In this document: in pieces, positions 18,858 to 26,463 of the stretch
How the letters are laid out: each line of letters opens with the position of its first letter
Position numbering within the stretch: position 1 is the stretch's first letter
NCBI RefSeq assembly: GCF_047556435.1
Contig: NZ_CP180210.1
Location: 2,170,001 to 2,234,000 of the forward strand
Length of the DNA: 64,000 nt
Direction: 5' to 3'
From: Alteromonas sp047556435
GTDB lineage: Bacteria; Pseudomonadota; Gammaproteobacteria; Enterobacterales; Alteromonadaceae
Made by a program: the position numbers and the translations under genes
The notes under the pieces: model-generated
The model's database searches: none
Seen by the model: only the letters and a program-made list of their open reading frames with translations
Told to the model about the DNA's origin: nothing

Positions 18858-19418
18858 CTAAAGCTTTCTCGTCGAACCTTTTCGAACTCTATCTCTGTGC
18901 GCAGGCGCCACATAAACTTCAACAGTAGTCTTTACGCTAGCATGTCCAAGCTCTTCAGCTAGCATGGTTTCATTTGATTCGTCCAATGCCTGAGTAGCGC
19001 CCGTATGACGCAACCAATGTGAAGAGGCACCCGCAATAAAAAGTGCTTGCTGCTTCCTATTAGTCTTAACTAGTTCTTTTATTACCAAATCAAATGCCTC
19101 TTCAACAACATTATTCAAGCTATCTTGATGCAAAGGTGCACCTGTTTTGCGAGAGGGAAGCATTGGTGAATCTTCATCAATTCGGGGCAGGGGAGTTAAC
19201 CCTAGAGAACTCCTATAGCGCGACAAAACATTGTCGATGTATGAATCCGGCACTGTAACTAATCGCTCTTTTTTACCTTTGCCAATCACGTTTAGAACCC
19301 AACCTTCGCCACTTGAGTCTAGTCTGAAATGATTAAAAAACGGTGTGTAGTGGCATAGTGAGTTTGGCCACCTAATTAGAGCTGCTATGATAGCAGCATA
19401 ACAACATTAGGTGACAAG

Positions 19419-19730
19419 ATGGCTAAGAAGAAAGGCCCTAATTTCAGTCCAGAATTCAGATTCGAAACCGCACAGTTGGTGGTTGACCAAGGTTACTCCC
19501 ATAAAGAAGCGGCCGACGCGATGGGTGTCGGTTATTCCACGATTGGTAAGTGGGTGCGCCAATTGCGTGAAGAACGTCAAGGTAAAGCACCACAGGCGAC
19601 ACCCATGACCGAAGAGCAGCGCGAAATCCGTGAATTGAAAAAGCAGGTTGAACGTCTTGAGTTAGAAAAGGAAATTTTAAAAAAGGCTTCAGCTCTGTTG
19701 ATGTCGGACTCCATGAAACACTCGCGTTAA
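19419..19730 (+). CDS. IS3-family OrfA
   Basis: The 103-residue DNA-binding subunit has a helix-turn-helix (FSPEFRFETAQLV through YSTIGKWVRQLRE) and a leucine-zipper helix near residues 65-90. A slippery A6G run at 19679-19685 near its end would allow a -1 frameshift into orfB, giving the fused transposase. Confidence 0.92.
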   Translation: MAKKKGPNFSPEFRFETAQLVVDQGYSHKEAADAMGVGYSTIGKWVRQLREERQGKAPQATPMTEEQREIRELKKQVERLELEKEILKKASALLMSDSMKHSR

Positions 19731-19777
19731 TCGAGAGACTGAGTCAGAGCAATAAACGTCGTTATTCAATTAACCAC

Positions 19778-20617
19778 TTGTGCGCGGTACTGGATGTCCA
19801 TCGCAGCACGTTTAAATACTGGCGACAGCGTGACAAGCGCCCATCGCCGGAAGCTATCAAGCTTCGCAGCCTTGTCCGTGAAGCCTATCGTCTGAGCGGT
19901 AGTTCAGCTGGAGCCAGAACCATTGCTGATATCATCACAAACGATGAATCACACGATATTACTCTGACACGTTATCGTGCAGGACGTTTTATGAAAGCTA
20001 TGAATCTGGTTAGCTGCCAGCTTCCTAAACATGCATACAGGAAGGCAGCACAAGAGCATGTTGCTATCCCGAACCTGTTGGACAGGCAGTTCGTGGTAAC
20101 CGAGCCGAATCAGGTTTGGTGTGGAGATGTGAGCTTTATCTGGACAGGCAATAGGTGGGCTTACCTGGCAGTAGTTATGGACTTGTTCGCTCGTAGACCA
20201 ATAGGCTGGGCGATGAGCTATTCTCCTGATAGCAGCCTGACCTGTCAGGCACTGACAATGGCGTTTGAGTATCGCGGACAGCCAAAAAACGTAATGTTCC
20301 ATAGCGACCAAGGTACTCACTATACCAGTCGTAAATTTCGTCAGTTAATCTGGCGCTATCGTTTAACGCAAAGTATGAGTCGCAGAGGAAACTGCTGGGA
20401 CAATAGCCCGATGGAACGCTTCTTTAGAAGTCTTAAAACAGAATGGGTTCCAACAATAGGCTATCGAAGTTTTACCGAAGCCAAACGAAAGGTTGGTGAT
20501 TATATTCTTGGCTATTACAGCCGACTGAGACCGCATTCATACAACGGTGGTTTAACGCCAAATGAATCGGAGAAGCGGTACTGGAATAGCTACAACGGTG
20601 TGGCCAAAATGACTTGA
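19778..20617 (+). CDS. IS3-family OrfB transposase
   Basis: This is a complete DDE integrase core with Asp in CGDVSFIW, Asp in MFHSDQGTHYTS and Glu in DNSPMERFFRSLKTE. Its frame is open back to the A6G slippery site in orfA (reading GFSSVDVGLHETLALIERL), so the active protein is expected to be an OrfAB fusion. Nothing suggests inactivation. Confidence 0.92.
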   Translation: MCAVLDVHRSTFKYWRQRDKRPSPEAIKLRSLVREAYRLSGSSAGARTIADIITNDESHDITLTRYRAGRFMKAMNLVSCQLPKHAYRKAAQEHVAIPNLLDRQFVVTEPNQVWCGDVSFIWTGNRWAYLAVVMDLFARRPIGWAMSYSPDSSLTCQALTMAFEYRGQPKNVMFHSDQGTHYTSRKFRQLIWRYRLTQSMSRRGNCWDNSPMERFFRSLKTEWVPTIGYRSFTEAKRKVGDYILGYYSRLRPHSYNGGLTPNESEKRYWNSYNGVAKMT

Positions 20618-20879
20618 CCACTACAGTGTATAGTAATCACGGTGTGACAACTCAGAAATACGTAAAAATAGCACTTTGAGTGTTAGCACTACAAAGCGAT
20701 GCAATTCGTATTTTGGGTTTTCATCAGCAGCTTTGGTTAAACTCTCAATAAATAGATCCCAAGTATCATCATCAAATGTGTGTGGTGGTTGGTATATCTT
20801 GCCTTTAACCAGGTACTTACAGTTTTTCTTCGCATCAGAGACATGGTTACGCCTAACCAATTCAGCGTCAAATAAGAAT

Positions 20880-21029
20880 TTAAAAAACACGATGAGGAAT
20901 AAGATAACGTTGACCCAGAATATGTGCACGCTCTAACGCAATGAAGGCAGATGATAAACCTCCTGTTGCTTCAAGTTCCCGAGCCAAAGTCTTTGAGCGT
21001 TCATATTCACGTTTTAGAAGTGGTTTCAT
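20880..21029 (-). pseudogene. DUF3703 protein, 5' fragment fused to recombinase relic
   Basis: A 49-codon frame starts at ATG 21029 (MKPLLKREYERSKTLARELE) with GAAGG upstream and contains LERAHILGQRY, the hallmark of DUF3703 proteins found beside metal-resistance genes. It runs into a stop at 20880, where sequence of the tyrosine recombinase relic takes over in another frame. Family members are about 110-120 residues, so roughly the first 45 remain. It follows the AraC gene on the same strand. Confidence 0.75.
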
Positions 21030-21122
21030 AATTTTGCTGCCTTCAAACTGTCTATGTACCGGAATTATTCATGGTTTTAGTCGAAGGGTATTGAACAAAT
21101 CGCCTGTATTAAGCAAAAGCGT

Positions 21123-21872
21123 CTATCGTTTATCCATATGTTGGGTTTGTCCTGGTGTTACGCCAATAGTGTCGCGCAGAATTCGTGTAAAATGAGCTTG
21201 ATCGGCAAACCCTGCATCATAAGCGGCATCCGCTAAGGAAGCGCCTTTTGCTAATGATTGAAATGCCAAGTTTACCTGTTTCCATACAATGATTTTTGAA
21301 AATGGGACGCCAAAGTAGTGTGTCGATAAGGCGCGAAGTCTAGAGACTGAAAGACCTACATGTTTCCCGATAAGCTCGACAGTTGGGCGTTTATCGATAC
21401 TGTTGAGATAAGTCATCGCCGAGATTAATCGTGCGTCAATGACACTGTTATTTTGATGATAAAGTGTTTCCAGCTTATTCATCATGTCACGCAAAGGAAT
21501 ATCCGCTAACAACGTGTCTAAAATTTCCAGAGAGAGGCTTTGTACTACTGAACCTTTTTGCTGAGAGGGTTGCAGAGCGTTGGCAAAAAAAGAATCGGGT
21601 TCAATAAGTAGAATGACAATGGGTGATGATGTAGTAATTCTATGTTTAACACCTGAGGGAATTAACCACCCATTACCTTGTTTTTCAAATGTGTTGTCAT
21701 CGGTAACAGTAATGCCTGCGCCTGCAACCAACTGCAGAGCGGCATGGGCATGCAAATTATTTTCTGCGCTCATACCTCGAAACGCAATCCATGTTTCACC
21801 AAAACAATATTCGCCTTGCCATTTCAAATTAAATTTACCTTTGTTCGCCAAAGAGGAAAGGTTTATTATCAC
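21123..21872 (-). CDS. AraC-family transcriptional regulator
   Basis: This 249-residue regulator has an N-terminal cupin-like domain with a His pair (NNLHAHAALQ, about residues 38-47). The C-terminal AraC DNA-binding domain has its second helix-turn-helix unit at AAYDAGFADQAHFTRILRD (about 215-233). Size and plan match the AraC protein at 6794-7558. It is divergent from the intact tyrosine recombinase and upstream of the truncated DUF3703 gene, its likely former target. A 13-bp hairpin lies between the divergent genes. The inducer is unknown. Confidence 0.88.
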   Translation of the reverse strand: MIINLSSLANKGKFNLKWQGEYCFGETWIAFRGMSAENNLHAHAALQLVAGAGITVTDDNTFEKQGNGWLIPSGVKHRITTSSPIVILLIEPDSFFANALQPSQQKGSVVQSLSLEILDTLLADIPLRDMMNKLETLYHQNNSVIDARLISAMTYLNSIDKRPTVELIGKHVGLSVSRLRALSTHYFGVPFSKIIVWKQVNLAFQSLAKGASLADAAYDAGFADQAHFTRILRDTIGVTPGQTQHMDKR

Positions 21873-21897
21873 CGTCGAATATCCTATCTTTAACCCC

Positions 21898-21929
21898 CTA
21901 TGTCTAATACGGTTTAGTATTAGACATAG
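21898..21929. promoter_or_regulatory. Perfect 13-bp hairpin between AraC and recombinase genes
   Basis: CTATGTCTAATAC (21898-21910) and GTATTAGACATAG (21917-21929) pair perfectly around a 6-base loop. The location in a divergent gap suits an AraC operator. A core site for the adjacent tyrosine recombinase is the other possibility, since such sites are paired inverted repeats around a 6-8 bp spacer. Confidence 0.55.
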
Positions 21930-21981
21930 TGTATAAGGGTAAGTTATAGTGTTGCCATCTTAACCTACAATAAAAACTCAC

Positions 21982-23220
21982 TTGGCCATCACTAAACCCA
22001 CACCTTTGTTTCCCACGTATGCTGAGCTGGCAGAGCTCAGTTTGTCTGACTATCCGCAGCTAAGTTCATTCTTAGAAAAGCAACCGACATGGATGAGACA
22101 GCACTGGGACTGGGCGAAAGAATACCTTTTATATATAGGTCGCAACAAATCACAGCACACGTATGTGCGTTTTCGAAATGACATCGAAAAGTTTCTACTG
22201 TGGGTCTTTATGGTGGATAAACAGCCAGTGGACGATTTGCGCAAAGCAGATATTTTACGATACATCGATTTTTGCGTGGCGCCACCGGTTAAATGGATAA
22301 GTACGCAGCTCCATGACCGATTTAGCCTCAAAAACGGATACTTTGCTTCAAACCTTAAGTGGACGCCGTTCAGGCAAACGCCGCCCAAATACGATAAGGA
22401 TAGAGTGCTCGATCCGAAAAAGTACCAACCATCATTGCAGACCCTCGAATCTACTTTTGTGGCATTAAGCTCTTTTTACCGCCATCTCATCGATGAAGAA
22501 ATTTGTTTCGGCAATCCCATTCCATTGGCGAAACGTGATTGTAAATATTTGATAAAAGACAGTCAGGTGAAGACGATCAGTCGATTAACGGAGCAGCAAT
22601 GGCAATATCTCTTAGATACCGCAGTTGAGATGGCTGATAACGATCCACTTGTGGAACGCAATTTATTCGTTATTGCTACCATGAAAACCCTATTCCTAAG
22701 GCTTTCAGAGCTCTCGGAGCGCCAAGACTGGACACCATTGATGAGTCATTTTTGGACAGATGAGGACAACAACTGGTGGTTTAAGGCCTATGGAAAAGGC
22801 AAAAAGATTAGAGATATCACGGTACCACCGGGTTATCTTACGTTTTTAAAACGCTATAGAGAATGGCGTGGATTGTCATCGTTACCATCAAAAGGCGAGC
22901 AAACCGTGTTGGTTGAAAAAATACGAGGTCGTGGAGGTTTAACAAGCCGTCAAATATCCAGGCTCGTGCAGCAAGTATTTGATGCAGCTTTCGATAAAAT
23001 GAAGTCTGAACATGGAGTAGAAGCCGCACAGAAATTAAATGAAGCAACGACACATTACTTGCGTCACACCGGTGCCAGCATGGAGATTGAACGTGACAGG
23101 CCTTTGAAAGATTTATCTGAGGATCTAGGTCATTCAAGTAGTGCGACCACTGACACGGTTTATGTGCAAGTGGAGCGAAAACGCCGAGCGGCATCAGGTA
23201 AAGACAGAAAAGTTCAATAG
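21982..23220 (+). CDS. Tyrosine recombinase (phage integrase family)
   Basis: The 412-residue site-specific recombinase has an N-terminal SAM-like core-binding region and a C-terminal catalytic domain. Visible catalytic residues are Arg in FLRLSELSER, Lys in YGKGKK, His-Arg in THYLRHTGAS, His in DLGHSS and the Tyr in TDTVYVQ. The start is a TTG with poor ribosome-binding context. It is the intact relative of the relic at 18858-20890. It may resolve cointegrates of transposon A, which has no serine resolvase in view, or derive from another element. Confidence 0.88.
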   Translation: MAITKPTPLFPTYAELAELSLSDYPQLSSFLEKQPTWMRQHWDWAKEYLLYIGRNKSQHTYVRFRNDIEKFLLWVFMVDKQPVDDLRKADILRYIDFCVAPPVKWISTQLHDRFSLKNGYFASNLKWTPFRQTPPKYDKDRVLDPKKYQPSLQTLESTFVALSSFYRHLIDEEICFGNPIPLAKRDCKYLIKDSQVKTISRLTEQQWQYLLDTAVEMADNDPLVERNLFVIATMKTLFLRLSELSERQDWTPLMSHFWTDEDNNWWFKAYGKGKKIRDITVPPGYLTFLKRYREWRGLSSLPSKGEQTVLVEKIRGRGGLTSRQISRLVQQVFDAAFDKMKSEHGVEAAQKLNEATTHYLRHTGASMEIERDRPLKDLSEDLGHSSSATTDTVYVQVERKRRAASGKDRKVQ

Positions 23221-23312
23221 CTACATTTGACATTTAGATAGACAATATCTCGGTTTAAGCCCTTGATATAACAACTTGTGTCTTATAATTATATTGTAGA
23301 GGTGATTCGCTT

Positions 23313-23702
23313 ATGTCAGGGACAATCGGAAAGATTGCAAAACTAATCGGTGTGAATAAAGAAACCATTCGCTTTTATGAGCGCAATGGCTTAATCAGTC
23401 AGCCACAAAAGCCCTCTGAGGGTTATCGAGTATATCCTAAGGAAACGGTTGATAGGATCCGATTCATAAAACGCGCTCAAGAATTAGGATTTACGCTTAA
23501 AGAAATAGATTCTCTGCTGTCCTTAAATAGCGAGTGCTGTAGCAAGGTAGAAGCGCTAGCAAAACAGAGACTTGCATCTGTGCAATCTAAGCTGGAAGAC
23601 CTAAAACGATTAGAGCATGCGCTATTGGAGAGCATCACTAAGTGTCAGACGAATGATGATGATAGCCATTGCCCCATTATTAATGCCCTGTCACCAAAGT
23701 AA
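23313..23702 (+). CDS. merR: Mercury-responsive regulator MerR
   Basis: This 129-residue MerR protein has the N-terminal winged helix (IGKIAKLIGVNKETIRFYERNGL). Three Hg(II)-binding cysteines sit at about 76, 111 and 120, with the 35- and 9-residue spacings of Tn501 MerR. It is transcribed in the same direction as merTPA, ahead of it, instead of divergently as in Tn21 or Tn501. The Mer-type promoter lies in the gap after it. A GAGGTGA precedes the ATG. With the second merR frameshifted, this is the only intact merR in the window. Confidence 0.95.
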   Translation: MSGTIGKIAKLIGVNKETIRFYERNGLISQPQKPSEGYRVYPKETVDRIRFIKRAQELGFTLKEIDSLLSLNSECCSKVEALAKQRLASVQSKLEDLKRLEHALLESITKCQTNDDDSHCPIINALSPK

Positions 23703-23761
23703 ATGTATTTAACTATCTAGAGCATCCCGCTAAAAAATCACAATGAAATAACTAATCAAGC

Positions 23762-23793
23762 TTGACTCTGTACGAAGGTACATACTTTATACT
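23762..23793 (+). promoter_or_regulatory. merTPA promoter with MerR operator
   Basis: A TTGACT -35 box (23762-23767) is followed by the dyad TGTAC-GAAG-GTACA and a TTATACT -10 region ending at 23793. The spacer of 19-20 bp is the lengthened type used by MerR activators. Confidence 0.85.
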
Positions 23794-23825
23794 CGGTGCT
23801 ATCTTATCCAATATCGAGATTAAAT

Positions 23826-24173
23826 ATGATCAACGACGACTCTAAAATGCCGATGGTGGGAGGTATTATCGCGGCGATCGGGGCAGGCATTTGTTGTGTA
23901 GGTCCGTTAGTCCTATTGTTGCTTGGAATAAGTGGCTCATGGATTAGTAGCCTAACCGCTTTTGAACCGTACCGTCCAGTTTTTGTAGTGACCGTCATGC
24001 TCTTCCTTGGCTATGCAGGTTATAAAATCCATCGGCCGATTGAAAAATGCCAACCAGGAAGTGTCTGCGCAATTCCGCAAACAAGGCGTCGTCGTCAAAT
24101 TGCCTTTTGGATAACGTCATTAATAGCACTTGTTTTGATCACAAGTAACTATTGGCTAGTTTGGTTAATCTGA
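23826..24173 (+). CDS. merT: Mercuric ion transporter MerT
   Basis: The 115-residue inner-membrane protein has three hydrophobic helices. A vicinal cysteine pair lies in the first (GAGICCVGPL) and a second pair on the cytoplasmic loop (KCQPGSVCAIP). These pass Hg(II) from MerP inward to MerA. I place the start at ATG 23826, directly upstream of MINDDSKMPMVGG. It is the first structural gene after the MerR-type promoter. Confidence 0.95.
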   Translation: MINDDSKMPMVGGIIAAIGAGICCVGPLVLLLLGISGSWISSLTAFEPYRPVFVVTVMLFLGYAGYKIHRPIEKCQPGSVCAIPQTRRRRQIAFWITSLIALVLITSNYWLVWLI

Positions 24174-24223
24174 TTTCAAGAACCTTACACAATCCCTAAA
24201 ACATTTTAAAACAGGAAAATATT

Positions 24224-24502
24224 ATGAAAAAACTATTACTTACGATGGCTTTACTTTCAAGCACCACGGCGTGGGCAGAGTTAAAAACAGTCACGCTAGA
24301 AGTACCTAGCATGAATTGTGTTACTTGTCCCGTTACGGTCAAATTAGCACTGAAAAAAGTGAAAGGCGTAAAAACAGTCGAGGCTACATATGAACCAAAT
24401 GAAGCCATTGTTACCTTCGACGATACGAAAACCAATACAAAAGAGTTAATGGTAGCCACCGAGAATGCAGGCTATCCGTCTAACGTAAAAAGTAGCGATT
24501 AA
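24224..24502 (+). CDS. merP: Periplasmic mercury-binding protein MerP
   Basis: The 92-residue protein has a cleavable signal peptide (KKLLLTMALLSSTTAWA) and a single ferredoxin-like HMA domain. Its SMNCVTCPVTV motif supplies the paired cysteines that capture Hg(II) in the periplasm and hand it to MerT. An AGGA lies 7 bases before the ATG. Confidence 0.95.
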   Translation: MKKLLLTMALLSSTTAWAELKTVTLEVPSMNCVTCPVTVKLALKKVKGVKTVEATYEPNEAIVTFDDTKTNTKELMVATENAGYPSNVKSSD

Positions 24503-24505
24503 TCT

Positions 24506-25945
24506 ATGAACGCACAAGGCAGCTCTAATTGTTGTGCAAGCAAGGCGAAGCAACTTCATGTTGCTATTATTGGCAGTGGGTCTGCGGCATTCTCATGCGC
24601 CATTAAGGCGGCAGAAAATGGTGCAAGGGTCACCATAATAGAAGGAGCCGACGTAATAGGCGGGTGTTGTGTTAATGTCGGCTGCGTTCCATCAAAAATT
24701 CTCATCCGCGCCGCTCAATTAGCGCATCAACAACGAAGCAACCCTTTTGAAGGCATTGAAGACCACGAACCTAAAATAGACCGCACGCTTTTATCGCATC
24801 AGCAAATCAGTCGCGTAGAAGAATTGAGAACTACAAAATACCAAAATATATTGGAAAACAATCCTGCATTAACCTTGATTAAGGGGTATGCCCGGTTTAT
24901 TAGTCAAAATGAGCTGAATATTACCCATACTGACGGTACCGAAGTAACACTACTTGCAGACAAGTTTCTTATTGCAACAGGCTCAACACCCACCATCCCT
25001 AAAATAGAAGGACTACAAAACACCCCCTATTGGACTTCAACAGAAGCGTTGTTCGAAAAAAAGCTACCTAAGAGCCTTGCAGTAATTGGCTCATCTGTTG
25101 TCGCTGTAGAAATTGCTCAGGCATATGCTCGATTAGGTTGCAAAGTTACTATTTTAGCGCGCAATACCTTGTTGAAAAGTGAGGATCCACTGTTGGGCGA
25201 TAGATTAAGTCAGTGTTTTGAAAAAGAGGGTATTGAAATTAGAAATAATTCTCAAGTTACTCGAATCACCCATGATAAAAACGGTTTTTTAATACAGACC
25301 CAAGATGAGAATTTGCTCTGTGAGAAGTTATTGATATCTACAGGTCGTCACGCAAACACTTCAAGGCTTCACTTAGATGTCGCAGGTGTTGTGACAGACA
25401 ATAAAGGTGCAATCATTGTTAATGAAAAACTAGAGACAAATATCTCTCATCTATACGCCGCAGGTGATTGCTCAACCATACCTCAATATGTGTATGTTGC
25501 TGCGGCTGCTGGCAGCCGTGTTGGTTCGAATATGACAGGTGCTAACGTGAAACTAGACTTATCAACAATGCCTGCCGTTATTTTTACCGATCCTCAAGTT
25601 GCCACTGTTGGTTTGACAGAAGTTGAAGCCGAAAAACAAGGTATAAGCGTTATTAGCCGAGTTTTAGAGATGGACAATGTTCCAAGAGCCTTAGCCAACT
25701 TTGAGACAGACGGTTTTATCAAGCTTGTAGTAGACAAGCAATCTAATAAGCTTATCGGAGCACAAATTCTAGCACACGAAGGTGGTGAGCTAATCCAAAG
25801 TGCTGCCCTTGCGATTTACAATAAAATGACAATCGATGACTTAGCAAACCAACTCTTTCCTTATCTTACAATGGTCGAAGGACTGAAACTGTGTGCGCAA
25901 ACTTTCAGTAAGGATGTCAGTGAGCTGTCTTGTTGCGCAGGTTAG
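24506..25945 (+). CDS. merA: Mercuric reductase MerA
   Basis: This 479-residue flavoprotein reduces Hg(II) to volatile Hg(0) with NADPH. The redox-active pair lies in GGCCVNVGCVPSK (about Cys55/Cys60) and the C-terminal vicinal pair in ELSCCAG. FAD- and NADPH-binding GxGxxG segments are present. It lacks the N-terminal HMA domain found in the second MerA of this window, carrying only a short NCCAS segment. It is the last gene before the right end of transposon A. Confidence 0.96.
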   Translation: MNAQGSSNCCASKAKQLHVAIIGSGSAAFSCAIKAAENGARVTIIEGADVIGGCCVNVGCVPSKILIRAAQLAHQQRSNPFEGIEDHEPKIDRTLLSHQQISRVEELRTTKYQNILENNPALTLIKGYARFISQNELNITHTDGTEVTLLADKFLIATGSTPTIPKIEGLQNTPYWTSTEALFEKKLPKSLAVIGSSVVAVEIAQAYARLGCKVTILARNTLLKSEDPLLGDRLSQCFEKEGIEIRNNSQVTRITHDKNGFLIQTQDENLLCEKLLISTGRHANTSRLHLDVAGVVTDNKGAIIVNEKLETNISHLYAAGDCSTIPQYVYVAAAAGSRVGSNMTGANVKLDLSTMPAVIFTDPQVATVGLTEVEAEKQGISVISRVLEMDNVPRALANFETDGFIKLVVDKQSNKLIGAQILAHEGGELIQSAALAIYNKMTIDDLANQLFPYLTMVEGLKLCAQTFSKDVSELSCCAG

Positions 25946-26463
25946 TAACTGAAAACCTATTCAGGATGTTATTTATGCAAATATTTCTCATTCGCTATGC
26001 ATTATTTTGGTTTTTTGTTTAAGAAAAGCATTAAGTGAAACCTTTAAAAAAATAATATATAAATAACAGGTGCTTACGTTATAATATCGAATTTCAGTGA
26101 CCTAAACGGTAGTTCAGCCAATAGTGCTCACGTATTTTTTCACGTTAAGGAGTTTATTCAGATACTTCCATTAATACACTCTATTTAACATAATATACAT
26201 TATGCGCTATTAAGTATTGAGATGGATGAGGGCGGTCATAGCCAGCGCTGGCCTGTTACCCGCGGGTTTTATAATTGGTGTTTAGATGGAATTATCAATG
26301 CGTGCGCTACGTGAAATCTGACGCACTAATGTGTGTTATCGCTCGCAGATTTCATCAGAATACACGAGGTAAATATTGCCGCTAGAAAGCTTTTCAGATT
26401 CTTGATCGCAGGATTAACATTGCAGCCTTTCAACCAGTATCAACTGTTCGCTTGTTGCTGGTG
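25946..26463. other. End of transposon A and adjoining non-coding DNA
   Basis: This 518-bp gap holds the right inverted repeat of transposon A (26096-26129) and AT-rich sequence on both sides. I find no supportable gene. A rightward 77-codon frame at 26333-26566 overlaps the sensor gene and has no recognisable content. Confidence 0.5.
26096..26129 (-). repeat. Right terminal inverted repeat of transposon A
   Basis: Read inward from 26129 it begins GAGCACTATTGGCTGAACT and matches the repeat at 195-228 in inverted orientation at 29 of 34 positions. It lies about 150 bp beyond merA, so the mer operon is inside the element. Confidence 0.75.

Larger units (their letters stand above)
19347..20625 (+). 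mobile_element. IS3-family insertion sequence (second copy)
   Basis: The inverted ends share TGTAGTGG and further inward TTTGGCCAC. The insertion is flanked by the 3-bp duplication GTG (19344-19346 and 20626-20628), as expected for IS3 transposition. It carries overlapping orfA and orfB and splits a tyrosine recombinase relic. The transposase is distinct from that of the first IS3 copy. Confidence 0.92.
18858..20890 (-). pseudogene. Tyrosine recombinase relic, interrupted by an IS3 element
   Basis: Two pieces of one recombinase gene flank the second IS3 element: 20890 to 20626 (FFKFLFDAELV through ISELSHRDYYT) and 19346 to 18858 (PFFNHF through VYVAPAHRDR). Removing the IS and one GTG duplication joins them in frame and yields a protein similar to the intact recombinase at 21982-23220. 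The catalytic HWLRHTG, LGHAS and a following Tyr are retained. The 5' half is missing, replaced by a truncated DUF3703 gene near 20885. Confidence 0.88.
195..26129. mobile_element. Transposon A: Tn3-superfamily Hg/Cd/Zn resistance transposon
   Basis: The element is bounded by imperfect inverted repeats, 195-228 on the left and 26096-26129 on the right, with 29 of 34 positions identical and weaker similarity further inward. The left repeat lies 44 bp beyond the stop codon of a Tn3-type transposase transcribed toward it, the usual layout in this family. The right repeat lies about 150 bp past merA. The 5-bp flanks differ (TAAAA and ACGTA), so no target duplication survives. The cargo comprises metal efflux, mercury detoxification, regulators and recombinases, later invaded by three insertion sequences. 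The boundaries are my inference from the repeats. Confidence 0.72.

Noticed and set aside
18707..18922. 71-codon leftward frame overlapping the recombinase relic
   Set aside because: It overlaps the recombinase 3' end in another frame and has no recognisable features. I could not exclude a real small gene but cannot support it.
195..26129. Target-site duplication for transposon A
   Set aside because: The 5-bp flanks TAAAA and ACGTA do not match.
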